DNA of 64,000 nt from Marinirhabdus sp963793275 (GCA_963793275.1 CAWBZL010000001.1:310001-374000); one strand, 5' to 3'. Shown: positions 7,611-17,221, counted from the stretch's first letter. Made by a program: numbers and translations. Notes: generated from the letters alone by a model not told the origin.

Positions 7611-8360
7611 TTGCGTTATTTCATTGAACTGGCTTATAAAGGAACCCATTACCACGGCTGGCAAAAACAGCCCGATGTTGTGAGTGTACAGGAAGTTTTA
7701 GAAAAAACACTTTCCTTGTTTTTCCGGGAAGAAATAAATGTGGTCGGGGCTGGCAGGACAGATGCAGGTGTACACGCAAAGCAGTTATTTGTGCATTTTG
7801 ATATTTCAGCAATTGAAAGTATTGAAGAAACTACATATAGATTAAACTCCTTTCTCCCGAAAGATATTTCCATACAAAACATTCGGGAAGTTGCACCAGA
7901 TGCCCACGCACGTTTTAGCGCTACCTCCCGTGAATATGAATATCACATTTCGCTTCGTAAAGATCCTTTTACACAGCAATTGGCGTATCAAATAAACACA
8001 ACGCCAAATGTGGCTTTGATGAATGAGGCAGCAAAAATCCTATTGCAGTATAGCGATTTTCAATGCTTTTCACGTAGCAACACAGATGTAAAAACCTACC
8101 TTTGCGATGTAACTAAAGCAGTGTGGGAGGTGGGTGATACCAGCTTAAAATTTACGATCACCGCCAACCGGTTTTTAAGAAATATGGTACGCGCTGTAGT
8201 TGGAACATTGTTGGATGTAGGTTTCGGTAAAATTGCGGTGGAAGAAATTCATGAAATTATTGAAAGTAAAAACAGGAGAAACGCAGGCGCATCTGTTCCA
8301 GGACACGGGCTATACCTTACAAAAGTTTGCTACCCGCCTACTATTTTTATAACAAATTAA
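7611..8360 (+). CDS. truA: tRNA pseudouridine(38-40) synthase TruA
   Basis: A 249-residue enzyme that makes pseudouridine at positions 38-40 of tRNA anticodon arms. The catalytic motif GRTDAGVHA is at 48-56, with D51 as nucleophile, and the N-terminus has YFIELAYKGTHYHGWQ. The start is TTG at 7611; it gives the expected RYFIELAY opening and no ATG is available nearby. The ABC exporter gene follows 26 bp later. Assignment is secure. Confidence 0.97.
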   Translation: MRYFIELAYKGTHYHGWQKQPDVVSVQEVLEKTLSLFFREEINVVGAGRTDAGVHAKQLFVHFDISAIESIEETTYRLNSFLPKDISIQNIREVAPDAHARFSATSREYEYHISLRKDPFTQQLAYQINTTPNVALMNEAAKILLQYSDFQCFSRSNTDVKTYLCDVTKAVWEVGDTSLKFTITANRFLRNMVRAVVGTLLDVGFGKIAVEEIHEIIESKNRRNAGASVPGHGLYLTKVCYPPTIFITN

Positions 8361-8386
8361 AAAGCATCCCAAAAGGGGAAAAATAT

Positions 8387-10153
8387 ATGGCCAAAGAATC
8401 TGGAAAGGCATTCGACTTTAGACTTTTTAAAAGACTGTTGGCTTTTACCAATGCGTACCGTGCCACCTTTTATTTTGTAGCCTTTGCTGCCATTGCTATG
8501 TCTATTCTGGCAGTGTTAACACCCCATTTGCTACAATTGGCGATAGATAAGGCCATGTTTAATAAGGACTTACCATTGCTACAGTACTATTTATTGTTAA
8601 TGTTAGGCGTGCTTATTCTGGAAGTACTGTTTCAGTTTTCATTTATCTATTATGCCAACTGGCTTGGGCAAAATGTTATTAAAGATATAAGAGTGAAACT
8701 ATTCAAACTAATGACTAGTTTTAAGATGAAATATTTCGACAAAAGTGCTGTAGGGCGTCTTACAACACGTGCTGTAAACGATATTGAAACAATTTCTTCC
8801 ATCTTTAGCCAGGGTCTTTTTATGATTATAAGCGATCTGCTAAAAATGGGTGCCATCGCTGGGATCATGCTATATAAAAGCTGGAGACTTGCCTTAATTG
8901 TTTTTGCAATCTTACCGCTAATTTTATATGCTACGCGTGTCTTCCAGCGTGCTATGAAAGTTGCTTTTGAAGACGTACGTAATCAGGTTGCCAACCTAAA
9001 TAGCTTTGTACAGGAACGTATCACGGGTATGAAAATAGTGCAGATTTTCACCCGCGAAAAAACTGAATACAAAGAATTCAAAGAAATTAACGAAAAACAT
9101 AAAAAAGCCTGGGTAAAGACCGTTTGGTATAACTCTATCTTTTTCCCAATTGCCGAAATGGCATCCAGCATCGCCATTGGTCTCGTAGTTTGGTATGGTG
9201 GCTTAAATGCTGCAGGTGGCGGACTTATTACTCTGGGAGTTGTGACGGCGTTTATCCAGTATTCGCAAATGTTGTTTCGTCCGTTACGGCAAATAGCCGA
9301 TAAGTTTAACACGTTGCAAATGGGGATGGTCGCTGCTAATCGGGTCTTCGGGATCTTAGATACCAAATCGCATATCGATAACCAGGGAGTATTAGAGCTT
9401 CAAAAAGCAAAGGGCGCCATTACCTTCGAGAATGTGCGTTTTGGGTATAATGAAAACGAAGAGGTAATCAAGGATATAACGTTTGAAGTATTCCCCGGCC
9501 AGACTATTGCAATAGTTGGAGCAACGGGCGCGGGTAAATCTACCATCATAAATTTACTGAATCGTTTTTACGAACTGAACAGCGGTCGTATTCTGGTGGA
9601 TAGAAATGATATTAAAGAATATACATTAGCATCGCTTCGAAACCAAATAGCAGTGGTTTTACAGGATGTTTTCTTGTTTGCCGATACTATTTTAAACAAT
9701 ATTACTTTAAATGATGCATCTATTTCCGAAGAAGAAGTAATTGCAGCGGCAAAGGAAATTGGTGTACATCCATTTATTACTTCGTTACCCAACGGCTATC
9801 ATTATAACGTAAAAGAGCGGGGCACCATGCTCTCATCAGGACAGCGACAACTCATTGCTTTTTTACGCGCATATGTGAGCGATCCTAGTATTTTAATTTT
9901 GGACGAAGCTACTTCTTCTATAGACTCTTATTCGGAAGAGATGATCCAGAAGGCAACCGATAAAATTACAGAAGGCCGTACCTCTATAGTAATTGCTCAC
10001 CGACTGGCAACCATTAAAAAAGCCGATAAAATACTGGTCATGGACGCTGGTAAAATAGTAGAATCCGGCACTCACCAGGAATTATTGGAGCGCCCGGATG
10101 GGTATTATAAAAATCTTTATGAGGTCCAGTTTATGAGCGAAGAAGCTACATAA
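8387..10153 (+). CDS. MsbA-like ABC exporter (TMD-NBD fusion)
   Basis: A 588-residue half-transporter with six membrane helices in residues about 25-310 and a nucleotide-binding domain. It has Walker A GATGAGKST at 378-386, signature LSSGQ at 482-486 (usual LSGGQ), Walker B ILILDE at 502-507 and switch H538. I chose ATG 8387 (MAKESGKAF), preceded by AAAAGGGG, over an earlier in-frame start that would overlap truA. Homodimers of this type export lipids or drugs; MsbA moves lipid A core, but the substrate here is not provable from sequence. Its 3' end overlaps the convergent DUF3667 gene by 37 bp. Confidence 0.92.
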   Translation: MAKESGKAFDFRLFKRLLAFTNAYRATFYFVAFAAIAMSILAVLTPHLLQLAIDKAMFNKDLPLLQYYLLLMLGVLILEVLFQFSFIYYANWLGQNVIKDIRVKLFKLMTSFKMKYFDKSAVGRLTTRAVNDIETISSIFSQGLFMIISDLLKMGAIAGIMLYKSWRLALIVFAILPLILYATRVFQRAMKVAFEDVRNQVANLNSFVQERITGMKIVQIFTREKTEYKEFKEINEKHKKAWVKTVWYNSIFFPIAEMASSIAIGLVVWYGGLNAAGGGLITLGVVTAFIQYSQMLFRPLRQIADKFNTLQMGMVAANRVFGILDTKSHIDNQGVLELQKAKGAITFENVRFGYNENEEVIKDITFEVFPGQTIAIVGATGAGKSTIINLLNRFYELNSGRILVDRNDIKEYTLASLRNQIAVVLQDVFLFADTILNNITLNDASISEEEVIAAAKEIGVHPFITSLPNGYHYNVKERGTMLSSGQRQLIAFLRAYVSDPSILILDEATSSIDSYSEEMIQKATDKITEGRTSIVIAHRLATIKKADKILVMDAGKIVESGTHQELLERPDGYYKNLYEVQFMSEEAT

Positions 10154-10968
10154 CTTACTGCTTGTTTGGCTCTTTCTGCTTCAACTTGTGCTTTTATAAT
10201 TTCAAGAAAATCGGTGAAAAACAGCATATAAATAAAGGTGCAGATAAGTATTACTACATATACTCCTGCTAGAACCACTAAGAAAAGTAAGGTCTTCAGA
10301 ATCATTTTGCTTAAAGAGATTGTGTACAATCTTTTAAGACAAAAAAAGTAATATAGCATTTGGAGTGGTAAAGAAAACATGCTCACATAAGCAAACAATG
10401 TTTCATTCCACATAGTTGAAATAAATAGAATATTGGTAAGAATTGTTATATGAGAATACGCGTAGGTATTAATAACCAAGTGCTCCGTATAATTATAACG
10501 CTTGTCTTTAAAGAACACTAACTTGGATATAAATGCCAATAAAGGTACCATTGCCAGCAGTACGAGAGATTGGTATTCGTAAAAGGTCTCCATGTAAGAT
10601 ATGAAAAAATCGGTTTGCGTTTGGGTATCATACAGCCCAGCAACCATATTTTCGTACAAATTTGGCACCCACTTTCTATGCAAAAAAGCAAACAAACCAC
10701 TAAACGTAAGTGCTATAGTGAAATAGCCAAAGGCGTTTATATATTTTTTCCGAACCCCTTGAATAAAGCCATTAATCACTTCTTCGGGTCTACGGAATAG
10801 ATCTAAGAAGGTTTTAATGGGTTTGTTAGAATCCAGATTAAAAAAAACTGCACTGGATTCTGCTGCCAGATGTTTTATAGTAAGTCTTTGGTCTATTACT
10901 TTCGCGCCACAATGAGCACAAAACTTATCACCTTCCCGAAGATTTATCGTACAATTTTTACATTCCAT
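10117..10968 (-). CDS. DUF3667 protein with N-terminal zinc ribbon
   Basis: A 283-residue protein. The first 20 residues hold a CxxC...CxxC zinc ribbon (CKNC, CAHC). The middle has LTIKHLAAESSAVFF and the FRRPEEVINGFIQGVR block typical of DUF3667, followed by about five membrane helices. It lies 4 bp downstream of cdaA on the same strand, so it is likely co-transcribed with folP and cdaA. Its last 37 bp overlap the convergent exporter gene. Function unknown; linkage hints at a membrane role alongside c-di-AMP synthesis (inference). Confidence 0.85.
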   Translation of the reverse strand: MECKNCTINLREGDKFCAHCGAKVIDQRLTIKHLAAESSAVFFNLDSNKPIKTFLDLFRRPEEVINGFIQGVRKKYINAFGYFTIALTFSGLFAFLHRKWVPNLYENMVAGLYDTQTQTDFFISYMETFYEYQSLVLLAMVPLLAFISKLVFFKDKRYNYTEHLVINTYAYSHITILTNILFISTMWNETLFAYVSMFSLPLQMLYYFFCLKRLYTISLSKMILKTLLFLVVLAGVYVVILICTFIYMLFFTDFLEIIKAQVEAERAKQAVSYVASSLINWTS

Positions 10969-10972
10969 GCGG

Positions 10973-11746
10973 TTAATTCAAATCTTGTGTTAATTGCTTC
11001 TTTAGGTCTTCGTGGTCTTCAAATAAAACAAAATCTCCTTCTTTTAGATAAGAAATCTGTCCATTTTCTTCACTTACCACCAGACAAAGCGCATCTGTTT
11101 TCTCCGTAATTCCCACAGCTGCTCTGTGACGTAACCCAAAACGCTGTGGGATACGCCTGTCGTTACTTACGGGAAGAATAACTCTTGTTGCAGTAATAGT
11201 GTTTTCTTCAATAATCATTGCCCCATCGTGTAGCGGACTATTTTTATAAAAAACACTTTCAATAATTGGTTGGTTTAATTCAATCTTCATAGTATCTCCC
11301 GAATCTTTCACAAAATCCAAGCTATTATTGCGCATAATAACCATAAGCGCTCCAGTGTTTGTCTTGCTCATATTCTGGCAAGCGGCAATCACACTTTCCA
11401 CGTTTGTGCTACTGGCCTTATCTGAAGAAAAAAGATTCAGTTTTTGTAATACCTTTCTTCGTGCCGCAAAATTCGTAGAACCCAACATCAGTAAAAATTT
11501 CCTGATCTCCTGCTGAAATACAACAATAAGAGCAAACATTCCAACGCCTAAAAAACCGCCCAGTATTTTACTTAACAGTTCCATTTGCAGCAATTCGGTG
11601 AGTCGCCAGATGGCATACACAATCACTATTCCAACAAAAATATTTATAGCTACGGTTCCACGCACCAATTTGTAGAGATAGTACATTAAAAATGCTACAA
11701 GCACAATGTCTATGATATCTATAATTCTTATGTCGAGAAAATCCAA
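10973..11746 (-). CDS. cdaA: Diadenylate cyclase CdaA
   Basis: A 257-residue membrane enzyme making cyclic di-AMP from two ATP. Three N-terminal helices (about residues 8-25, 33-48 and 62-80) precede a DAC (DisA_N) domain with catalytic DGA at 174-176 (PLHDGAMII) and RHR at 206-208 (GLRHRAAVGITE). This is the CdaA architecture, without the DNA-binding part of DisA. It lies between folP upstream and DUF3667 downstream. No CdaR gene is in view. The second messenger usually controls osmotic and potassium balance. Confidence 0.95.
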   Translation of the reverse strand: MDFLDIRIIDIIDIVLVAFLMYYLYKLVRGTVAINIFVGIVIVYAIWRLTELLQMELLSKILGGFLGVGMFALIVVFQQEIRKFLLMLGSTNFAARRKVLQKLNLFSSDKASSTNVESVIAACQNMSKTNTGALMVIMRNNSLDFVKDSGDTMKIELNQPIIESVFYKNSPLHDGAMIIEENTITATRVILPVSNDRRIPQRFGLRHRAAVGITEKTDALCLVVSEENGQISYLKEGDFVLFEDHEDLKKQLTQDLN

Positions 11747-11808
11747 CGGCAGTTGTTTTTTTGATTAATTTCTACCTACCACGTAAGGCAGTGTTTAAAG
11801 GTATAAAA

Positions 11809-12642
11809 TTAGTCTGTATTATAAACAGAATGTAACAGTGTTACACATTCTTTTGCTTCTTTCACATCGTGTACACGTAAGATATTCGCTCCTTTTTGCA
11901 GTACTAGTGAATGCAACACCGTAGTTCCATTCAAGGCTTCCTCGGGTGTAGTTTCTAAGGTCTTATAAATAAGTGATTTTCTTGAAATACCTGCTAATAA
12001 TGGCACATCCAGTGCTTTAAAAAGTTCAAAATGCTTTAGCAATTCAAAATTATGCTCCTTTGTTTTTGCAAATCCAAAACCCGGATCTGCTATAATATCA
12101 TTAATTCCTGCTTTTCTTGCCAGTGCAATTCGTTCAGAAAAATAATACAATAGTTCTTTGGTTACGTTGGTATATGCAGCAAGAGAATTCATTGTTTTTG
12201 GGGTACCTTTCATATGCATTAAAATATAGGGAACTTTCAGTTTTGCTACGGTTGGTAACATTTCATTATCCATCAATCCCCCACTTATGTCGTTTACCAA
12301 TGCTGCACCAGCAGCTACGGCTTTTTCTGCAATAGTGCTTCTGAAGGTATCTACAGATAGAAATGTTTCAGGAAATTCTCTGGACAGTGACTCAATAACT
12401 GGAATAAGACGCTCTATTTCTTCCGTTTCTGAAACTTCCTGTGCACCAGGCCTGGAGCTATAACCCCCAATATCTAAAAAAGTAGCACCGTCTTTCACCA
12501 TTTTTTCAGCTTGCGCAATACAATCGCGAAGTACAATTGTCCTGCCGCCGTCATAAAACGAATCTGGTGTTACGTTAATAATTCCCATTATTTTGGGAAC
12601 AGTGAGATCTACGAGCTTGCCCTTACAATTAAGTGTGTACAA
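11809..12642 (-). CDS. folP: Dihydropteroate synthase
   Basis: A 277-residue folate-pathway enzyme joining p-aminobenzoate to dihydropterin pyrophosphate; the sulfonamide target. Signature blocks: INVTPDSFYDGG (N23 onward), DIGGYSSRPGA (the second family signature) and DPGFGFAKT. The length is typical. It is the first gene of the leftward folP-cdaA-DUF3667 group, with a 62-bp gap before cdaA, and is divergent from the DUF1599 gene. Assignment is secure. Confidence 0.97.
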   Translation of the reverse strand: MYTLNCKGKLVDLTVPKIMGIINVTPDSFYDGGRTIVLRDCIAQAEKMVKDGATFLDIGGYSSRPGAQEVSETEEIERLIPVIESLSREFPETFLSVDTFRSTIAEKAVAAGAALVNDISGGLMDNEMLPTVAKLKVPYILMHMKGTPKTMNSLAAYTNVTKELLYYFSERIALARKAGINDIIADPGFGFAKTKEHNFELLKHFELFKALDVPLLAGISRKSLIYKTLETTPEEALNGTTVLHSLVLQKGANILRVHDVKEAKECVTLLHSVYNTD

Positions 12643-12694
12643 TTTTCTATTTTAAGATATTTAAGCGAAATTTACGCAAATTCTATTGAACACT

Positions 12695-13231
12695 ATGGCT
12701 GAAACTTCAGAACAATATAATGACGTGATTGAAACGTGCCGTTCCTTGTTTATAAATAAAATGAAAGATTACGGTAGTGCGTGGCGAATCCTGCGACTCC
12801 CTTCTTTAACCGATCAAATATTTATAAAAGCACAGCGTATTCGTGGCTTGCAAAAAAATAAAGAACAGCGCGTAGACGAAGGCCAGGAAAGTGAATTTAT
12901 AGGGATTATAAATTATAGTGTAATGGCGCTCATTCAACTGGAAAAAGGCGTGGTGGAACAACCGGATGTCTCGCTGGAAGAAGCTACACAACTATACGAC
13001 GAAAAAATTGCCGAAACAAAGCAATTAATGCTGGATAAAAATCACGATTACGGGGAAGCATGGAGAGATATGCGCGTGAGTAGCCTAACCGATTTAATCC
13101 TGCAAAAATTATTACGCGTAAAACAAATTGAAGACAACCAGGGCAAAACACTGGTAAGCGAGGGAATTGACGCAAATTATCAGGATATGATAAATTATGC
13201 GGTATTTGCGATGATTCACTTAGGTACATAA
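12695..13231 (+). CDS. DUF1599 (nucleotide-modification-associated) protein
   Basis: A 178-residue protein made of two similar halves. Each has a K.DYG.AWR...R..SLTD.I..K..R.. block (KDYGSAWR near 24-31 and HDYGEAWR in the second half). This duplication is the DUF1599 hallmark; related domains have been proposed to act on nucleotides, but the activity is not established. I used ATG 12695 (MAETSEQ) rather than an in-frame TTG 9 bp earlier. The BT_3928 protein gene follows 14 bp later, suggesting an operon. Confidence 0.88.
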   Translation: MAETSEQYNDVIETCRSLFINKMKDYGSAWRILRLPSLTDQIFIKAQRIRGLQKNKEQRVDEGQESEFIGIINYSVMALIQLEKGVVEQPDVSLEEATQLYDEKIAETKQLMLDKNHDYGEAWRDMRVSSLTDLILQKLLRVKQIEDNQGKTLVSEGIDANYQDMINYAVFAMIHLGT

Positions 13232-13245
13232 ATAAAATTTAGAAA

Positions 13246-14427
13246 ATGAAATACATTGTAGGCTTTCTTAGAATATTTGTTGGAATATTTTTCATTATTA
13301 GCGGATTTATTAAACTGAATGATCCCGTGGGGTTTTCATTTAAACTGAAAGATTATTTCGCTCCGGATGTTCTTAATCTGGAATTTCTAGTGCCTTATGC
13401 GCTTGTTATTGCACTAATTGTAGTAGTCTATGAAGTTTTGTTGGGGATCACGCTAATTTTAGGATATGCCAAAAAGTTTACACTTTGGAGCCTTTTGTTG
13501 ATGATTCTCTTCTTCACCTTCCTTACCTTTTACTCGGCGTACTTCAACAAAGTAACAGATTGTGGTTGTTTTGGAGATGCGTTAAAATTAACTCCGTGGG
13601 AATCTTTCCGGAAAGACATTGTGTTGAGTAGTATGATTTTAATTTTGTTCTTCGGAAGAAAACACATCCAGCCGTTCTTTACAAAAGCAACCCGAAGCGT
13701 ATTGGTATTTGTTTCTTTTGTAGCAAGTTTGGTATTTGCATATTTTGTATTAATGCATTTGCCCTGGATAGATTTTAGAGCCTATAAAATAGGTGCGAAC
13801 ATCCAGGAAGGCATGGAAATCCCGGAAGGTGCTCCAAAACCTATTTTTGAATATAACTGGACGTTTAAAGTAAATGGTGAAGACAAAGTGGTAACCACCA
13901 ATGGTGATTATCCGGATCAGGAAGGCGAATTTGTGGGTGTAGAAACAACCGAAATACAAAAAGGCTACGAACCACCCGTTCACGATTTTAGCATTGAACG
14001 TGATGGCGAAGTGTACACTACTCAGTTTCTGGAAACTAAAAACCTGCTGGTTGTAATTGCATATAACCTACAACTTACCGAGATGGAAGGGTATGAAAAA
14101 ATCAAAAAAATAACCGATGAAGCTATAGAGAAAAATTACCAGGTAATTGGGCTATCGGCATCTAGTCCTGCTAAAACAAGAGAATTAGTTGATGCTCAAA
14201 ACCTAAATTTCGATTTTTACTTCTGTGACGAAACTACGCTTAAAACCATTGTACGGAGTAATCCCGGAATTCTGGAGCTTCAAAATGGAACGATTACTCA
14301 AAAATTACACTGGAACGACGCTTTAGACCTACAATTAAAACAACTCCCACCGCGACCAGAAGTTGAAGAGATACGTGCAGAAGAAATTCAGGACAGTGCG
14401 CAGGTTGTAACAGATTCAATACAGTGA
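13246..14427 (+). CDS. BT_3928-family DoxX/MauE-like membrane protein
   Basis: A 393-residue protein. Residues 1-170 form about five membrane helices of DoxX/MauE type with a CGC pair at 106-108 (DCGCFGDALK). A C-terminal soluble part of about 220 residues ends in a thioredoxin-fold-like segment (LLVVIAYNLQLTEMEGYEKI, then DFYFCDETTLKTIVRSNPG). It is known in Bacteroidetes only as the BT_3928 family. Membrane redox transfer is a reasonable guess, but no CxxC thioredoxin site is visible in the C-terminal part. It is followed directly by the permease gene. Confidence 0.85.
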   Translation: MKYIVGFLRIFVGIFFIISGFIKLNDPVGFSFKLKDYFAPDVLNLEFLVPYALVIALIVVVYEVLLGITLILGYAKKFTLWSLLLMILFFTFLTFYSAYFNKVTDCGCFGDALKLTPWESFRKDIVLSSMILILFFGRKHIQPFFTKATRSVLVFVSFVASLVFAYFVLMHLPWIDFRAYKIGANIQEGMEIPEGAPKPIFEYNWTFKVNGEDKVVTTNGDYPDQEGEFVGVETTEIQKGYEPPVHDFSIERDGEVYTTQFLETKNLLVVIAYNLQLTEMEGYEKIKKITDEAIEKNYQVIGLSASSPAKTRELVDAQNLNFDFYFCDETTLKTIVRSNPGILELQNGTITQKLHWNDALDLQLKQLPPRPEVEEIRAEEIQDSAQVVTDSIQ

Positions 14428-14428
14428 T

Positions 14429-15505
14429 TTGGTAGGATATATTCTAAAGAAAATAGGCTACGCCCTACTCACTTTATTTGGAGTGGTTACCGTCATTTTT
14501 CTGCTCTTTACCATCCTACCCGGAGATCCCGCGCGTATGATGTTGGGGCAGAACGAAAATGCCGAACAGCTGGCCATTGTTAAAAAAAAGTACGGTTTTG
14601 ATAAACCTGTTTCACTCCAGTATGCCTACTACCTCAACGATCTATCGCCTCTATCATTTCACAGTACACATAAAGAAAGTTATACCTATCTTTCAGAAGA
14701 AAAATATACAGCATCTACTCTATTTACCGTTGCTGAAACCAATGTGGTTATAAAGTGGCCTTATCTAAGAGAATCTTTTCAGAAAAACGGAAAGCAAGTA
14801 AGTACTGTCATTTCCGAAACATTGCCTAATACTTTTATTTTGGCAGTTTCGGCTATTGTAATTGCGATGATTTTAGGCGTATTTCTTGGAATTATTTCGG
14901 TATTATTTAAAGATGGTTGGGTAGATAAATTAGTACAGTTGGTAAGTACTTTTGGGATGAGTGTTCCGTCGTTTTTCAGCGCCATAATCTTTGCCTGGTT
15001 GTTTGGGTATGTGTTGCACGAATACACCCATCTTAATATGACGGGTAGCCTGTACGAAGTAGACGATTTTGGCGAAGGCAGTTACATACAATGGAAAAAC
15101 TTAATCCTTCCTGCTGTTGTGTTAGGAATAAGACCGCTCGCTGTGGTAACACAACTCATGCGAAACTCGTTACTGGAAGTTTTAAATCAGGATTATATAC
15201 GCACTGCAAAAGCCAAGGGCTTATCTTTTTGGACCATTATTAGACGCCACGCACTTAAAAACTCACTAAACCCGGTAGTTACAGCTATTTCGGGCTGGTT
15301 TGCTTCCATGCTTGCGGGAGCTGTTTTTGTTGAATACATTTTTGGCTGGAACGGACTTGGAAAAGAAATTGTGGACGCACTTAATACGCTGGACCTGCCA
15401 ATTATTATGGGAGCCGTAATTGTAATTGCCACATTGTTCATCTTAATCAATATCTTTGTAGATGTAATTTATGGATGGCTGGATCCGAAAATAAGTAAGC
15501 AGTAA
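14429..15505 (+). CDS. OppB/DppB-like ABC transporter permease (lone subunit)
   Basis: A 358-residue inner-membrane permease. The opening LKKIGYALLTLFGVVTVIFL, the PGDPARMMLG motif, and the coupling loop RTAKAKGLSFWTIIRRHALK are typical of peptide/nickel permeases. It is longer than the usual 310-340 residues because of a periplasmic loop near 60-120. The start is TTG 14429, one base after the previous stop. No ATPase, second permease or binding-protein gene is adjacent, so partners must lie elsewhere or it works differently. Substrate unknown. Confidence 0.88.
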   Translation: MVGYILKKIGYALLTLFGVVTVIFLLFTILPGDPARMMLGQNENAEQLAIVKKKYGFDKPVSLQYAYYLNDLSPLSFHSTHKESYTYLSEEKYTASTLFTVAETNVVIKWPYLRESFQKNGKQVSTVISETLPNTFILAVSAIVIAMILGVFLGIISVLFKDGWVDKLVQLVSTFGMSVPSFFSAIIFAWLFGYVLHEYTHLNMTGSLYEVDDFGEGSYIQWKNLILPAVVLGIRPLAVVTQLMRNSLLEVLNQDYIRTAKAKGLSFWTIIRRHALKNSLNPVVTAISGWFASMLAGAVFVEYIFGWNGLGKEIVDALNTLDLPIIMGAVIVIATLFILINIFVDVIYGWLDPKISKQ

Positions 15506-15570
15506 CAGTATACAGCTGCAATATTAAATTGTTAGTAAGCTGAAATTTTCAAAATAAAAAAAATATCAAA

Positions 15571-16323
15571 ATGCCTAGAAAAATAGTAGCCGGAAACTGG
15601 AAGATGAATAACGATTTGTCGCAAACTGAGACTTTACTTAAAGACTTGAAAAAGCAGGTAATCCCCGAAGATGTATTGGTGATGGTAGCACCTTCGTTTA
15701 CCAATTTGTACAAGGCTTTTGAATCTACCAAAGAGCACCCTGTTGAAGTAATCGCTCAAAATATGCACCAATCCCAATCCGGAGCTTTTACAGGAGAAGT
15801 TTCTGCAGCTATGCTAAAAAGTGTTGGAGTACAAACCGTGATCTTAGGTCATAGCGAACGTCGTGCCTATTGTAACGAAACCGATGATCTTTTAGCCGAA
15901 AAGTTAAACGCCGCGCTGGAAAACGATATGCGGGTTATCTTTTGTGTAGGCGAAGAGCTTAGCGACAGAAATAAAGGAGACCATTTTGAAGTCATCTTAA
16001 ATCAGTTAGAAAATGGAATATTTCATATTTCGGAAGAAAGCTGGAGCAACGTAATGATTGCCTACGAACCTGTCTGGGCCATTGGAACAGGCGAAACTGC
16101 AAGCCCGAAACAAGCACAGGAAATTCACAAATACATCCGGGAAAACATTGCCAAACAATATACCGAAGCAATCGCAAAGGAAGTTTCAATTTTGTATGGT
16201 GGAAGTGTAAAACCGGCTAATGCTAAAGAAATTTTTGCTAAAAAAGATGTAAATGGAGGCCTCATTGGCGGCGCCGCGCTTAATGCCGAAGATTTTATGG
16301 CGATAGTAAATTCGTTTGAGTAA
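15571..16323 (+). CDS. tpiA: Triosephosphate isomerase
   Basis: A 250-residue glycolytic enzyme interconverting dihydroxyacetone phosphate and glyceraldehyde 3-phosphate. Catalytic residues are visible: K11 (GNWKMN), H94 (GHSERR) and E166 (AYEPVWAIGTG), with phosphate-binding GGSVKPAN near the end. It is followed 67 bp later by prmA. Assignment is secure. Confidence 0.98.
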   Translation: MPRKIVAGNWKMNNDLSQTETLLKDLKKQVIPEDVLVMVAPSFTNLYKAFESTKEHPVEVIAQNMHQSQSGAFTGEVSAAMLKSVGVQTVILGHSERRAYCNETDDLLAEKLNAALENDMRVIFCVGEELSDRNKGDHFEVILNQLENGIFHISEESWSNVMIAYEPVWAIGTGETASPKQAQEIHKYIRENIAKQYTEAIAKEVSILYGGSVKPANAKEIFAKKDVNGGLIGGAALNAEDFMAIVNSFE

Positions 16324-16390
16324 ATTTTGTCCGAAACTTTTTCAACAACCTAATCTTTGTCCGTTCCAAACGTGTAACTAGAATTTCAAT

Positions 16391-17221
16391 ATGACATATA
16401 TAGAATATAACTTCAGCGTATCGCCACCACAACCAGGCACCGAGATTCTTATTGCAGAATTAGGAGAAGCAGGTTTTGAGAGTTTTGTGGAGAATGAAAA
16501 GGGTGTGCAGGCGTATATTCAGAAAGAAGCCTGGAATGAAACTATTCTGGAGAATATATTTATTTTGAAATCGGCTGAGTTTGAAATAACATTTCGGCAA
16601 AAAGAGATAGCACAGATAAACTGGAACGAAGAGTGGGAGAAAAATTTTAATCCAATCGTAGTGGCAGACACGTGTGCGGTAAGAGCGACATTTCACAAGC
16701 CTTTTAATGTGCAATATGAAATTATTATAGAGCCTAAAATGAGCTTTGGCACTGGACACCACGAGACCACATTTATGATGCTACAACATATCTTAGAAAC
16801 TAATTGTGAAGGAAAAAAAGTGCTGGATATGGGCTGTGGCACCGCCGTCCTGGCAATACTGGCTGAAATGAGGGGGGCTACAAGTTTAGACGCTATAGAT
16901 ATTGACGAGTGGTGCGTGGAGAATAGCATCGAAAACCTGGAGCGTAACGATTGTACTAAAACAAATATAACTCTGGGAGGAGCCGAAGTAATTCCAACAA
17001 TTGATGCATACGATATTATAATTGCAAATATTAATAGAAATATTTTACTGGAGGATATGGCTACCTATGTTTCGGTATTAAAAAAAGGTGGCGATCTTTT
17101 CCTGAGCGGATTTTACAAAGAAGATCTTCCCATCATCACCAAATGTTGCAATAAATTAGGGCTTACTTTCGTTGAAAATAAAGAAAAAAGCAACTGGATA
17201 GCCGCAAAATTTGTAAATTAG
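16391..17221 (+). CDS. prmA: Ribosomal protein L11 methyltransferase
   Basis: A 276-residue SAM-dependent methyltransferase that trimethylates ribosomal protein L11. SAM motif I is VLDMGCGTAVLAI at about 144-156, preceded by the family block PKMSFGTGHHETT (115-127). It lies 7 bp upstream of clpS, so they are almost certainly co-transcribed. The N-terminal 90 residues form the L11-recognition domain. Assignment is secure. Confidence 0.96.
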   Translation: MTYIEYNFSVSPPQPGTEILIAELGEAGFESFVENEKGVQAYIQKEAWNETILENIFILKSAEFEITFRQKEIAQINWNEEWEKNFNPIVVADTCAVRATFHKPFNVQYEIIIEPKMSFGTGHHETTFMMLQHILETNCEGKKVLDMGCGTAVLAILAEMRGATSLDAIDIDEWCVENSIENLERNDCTKTNITLGGAEVIPTIDAYDIIIANINRNILLEDMATYVSVLKKGGDLFLSGFYKEDLPIITKCCNKLGLTFVENKEKSNWIAAKFVN

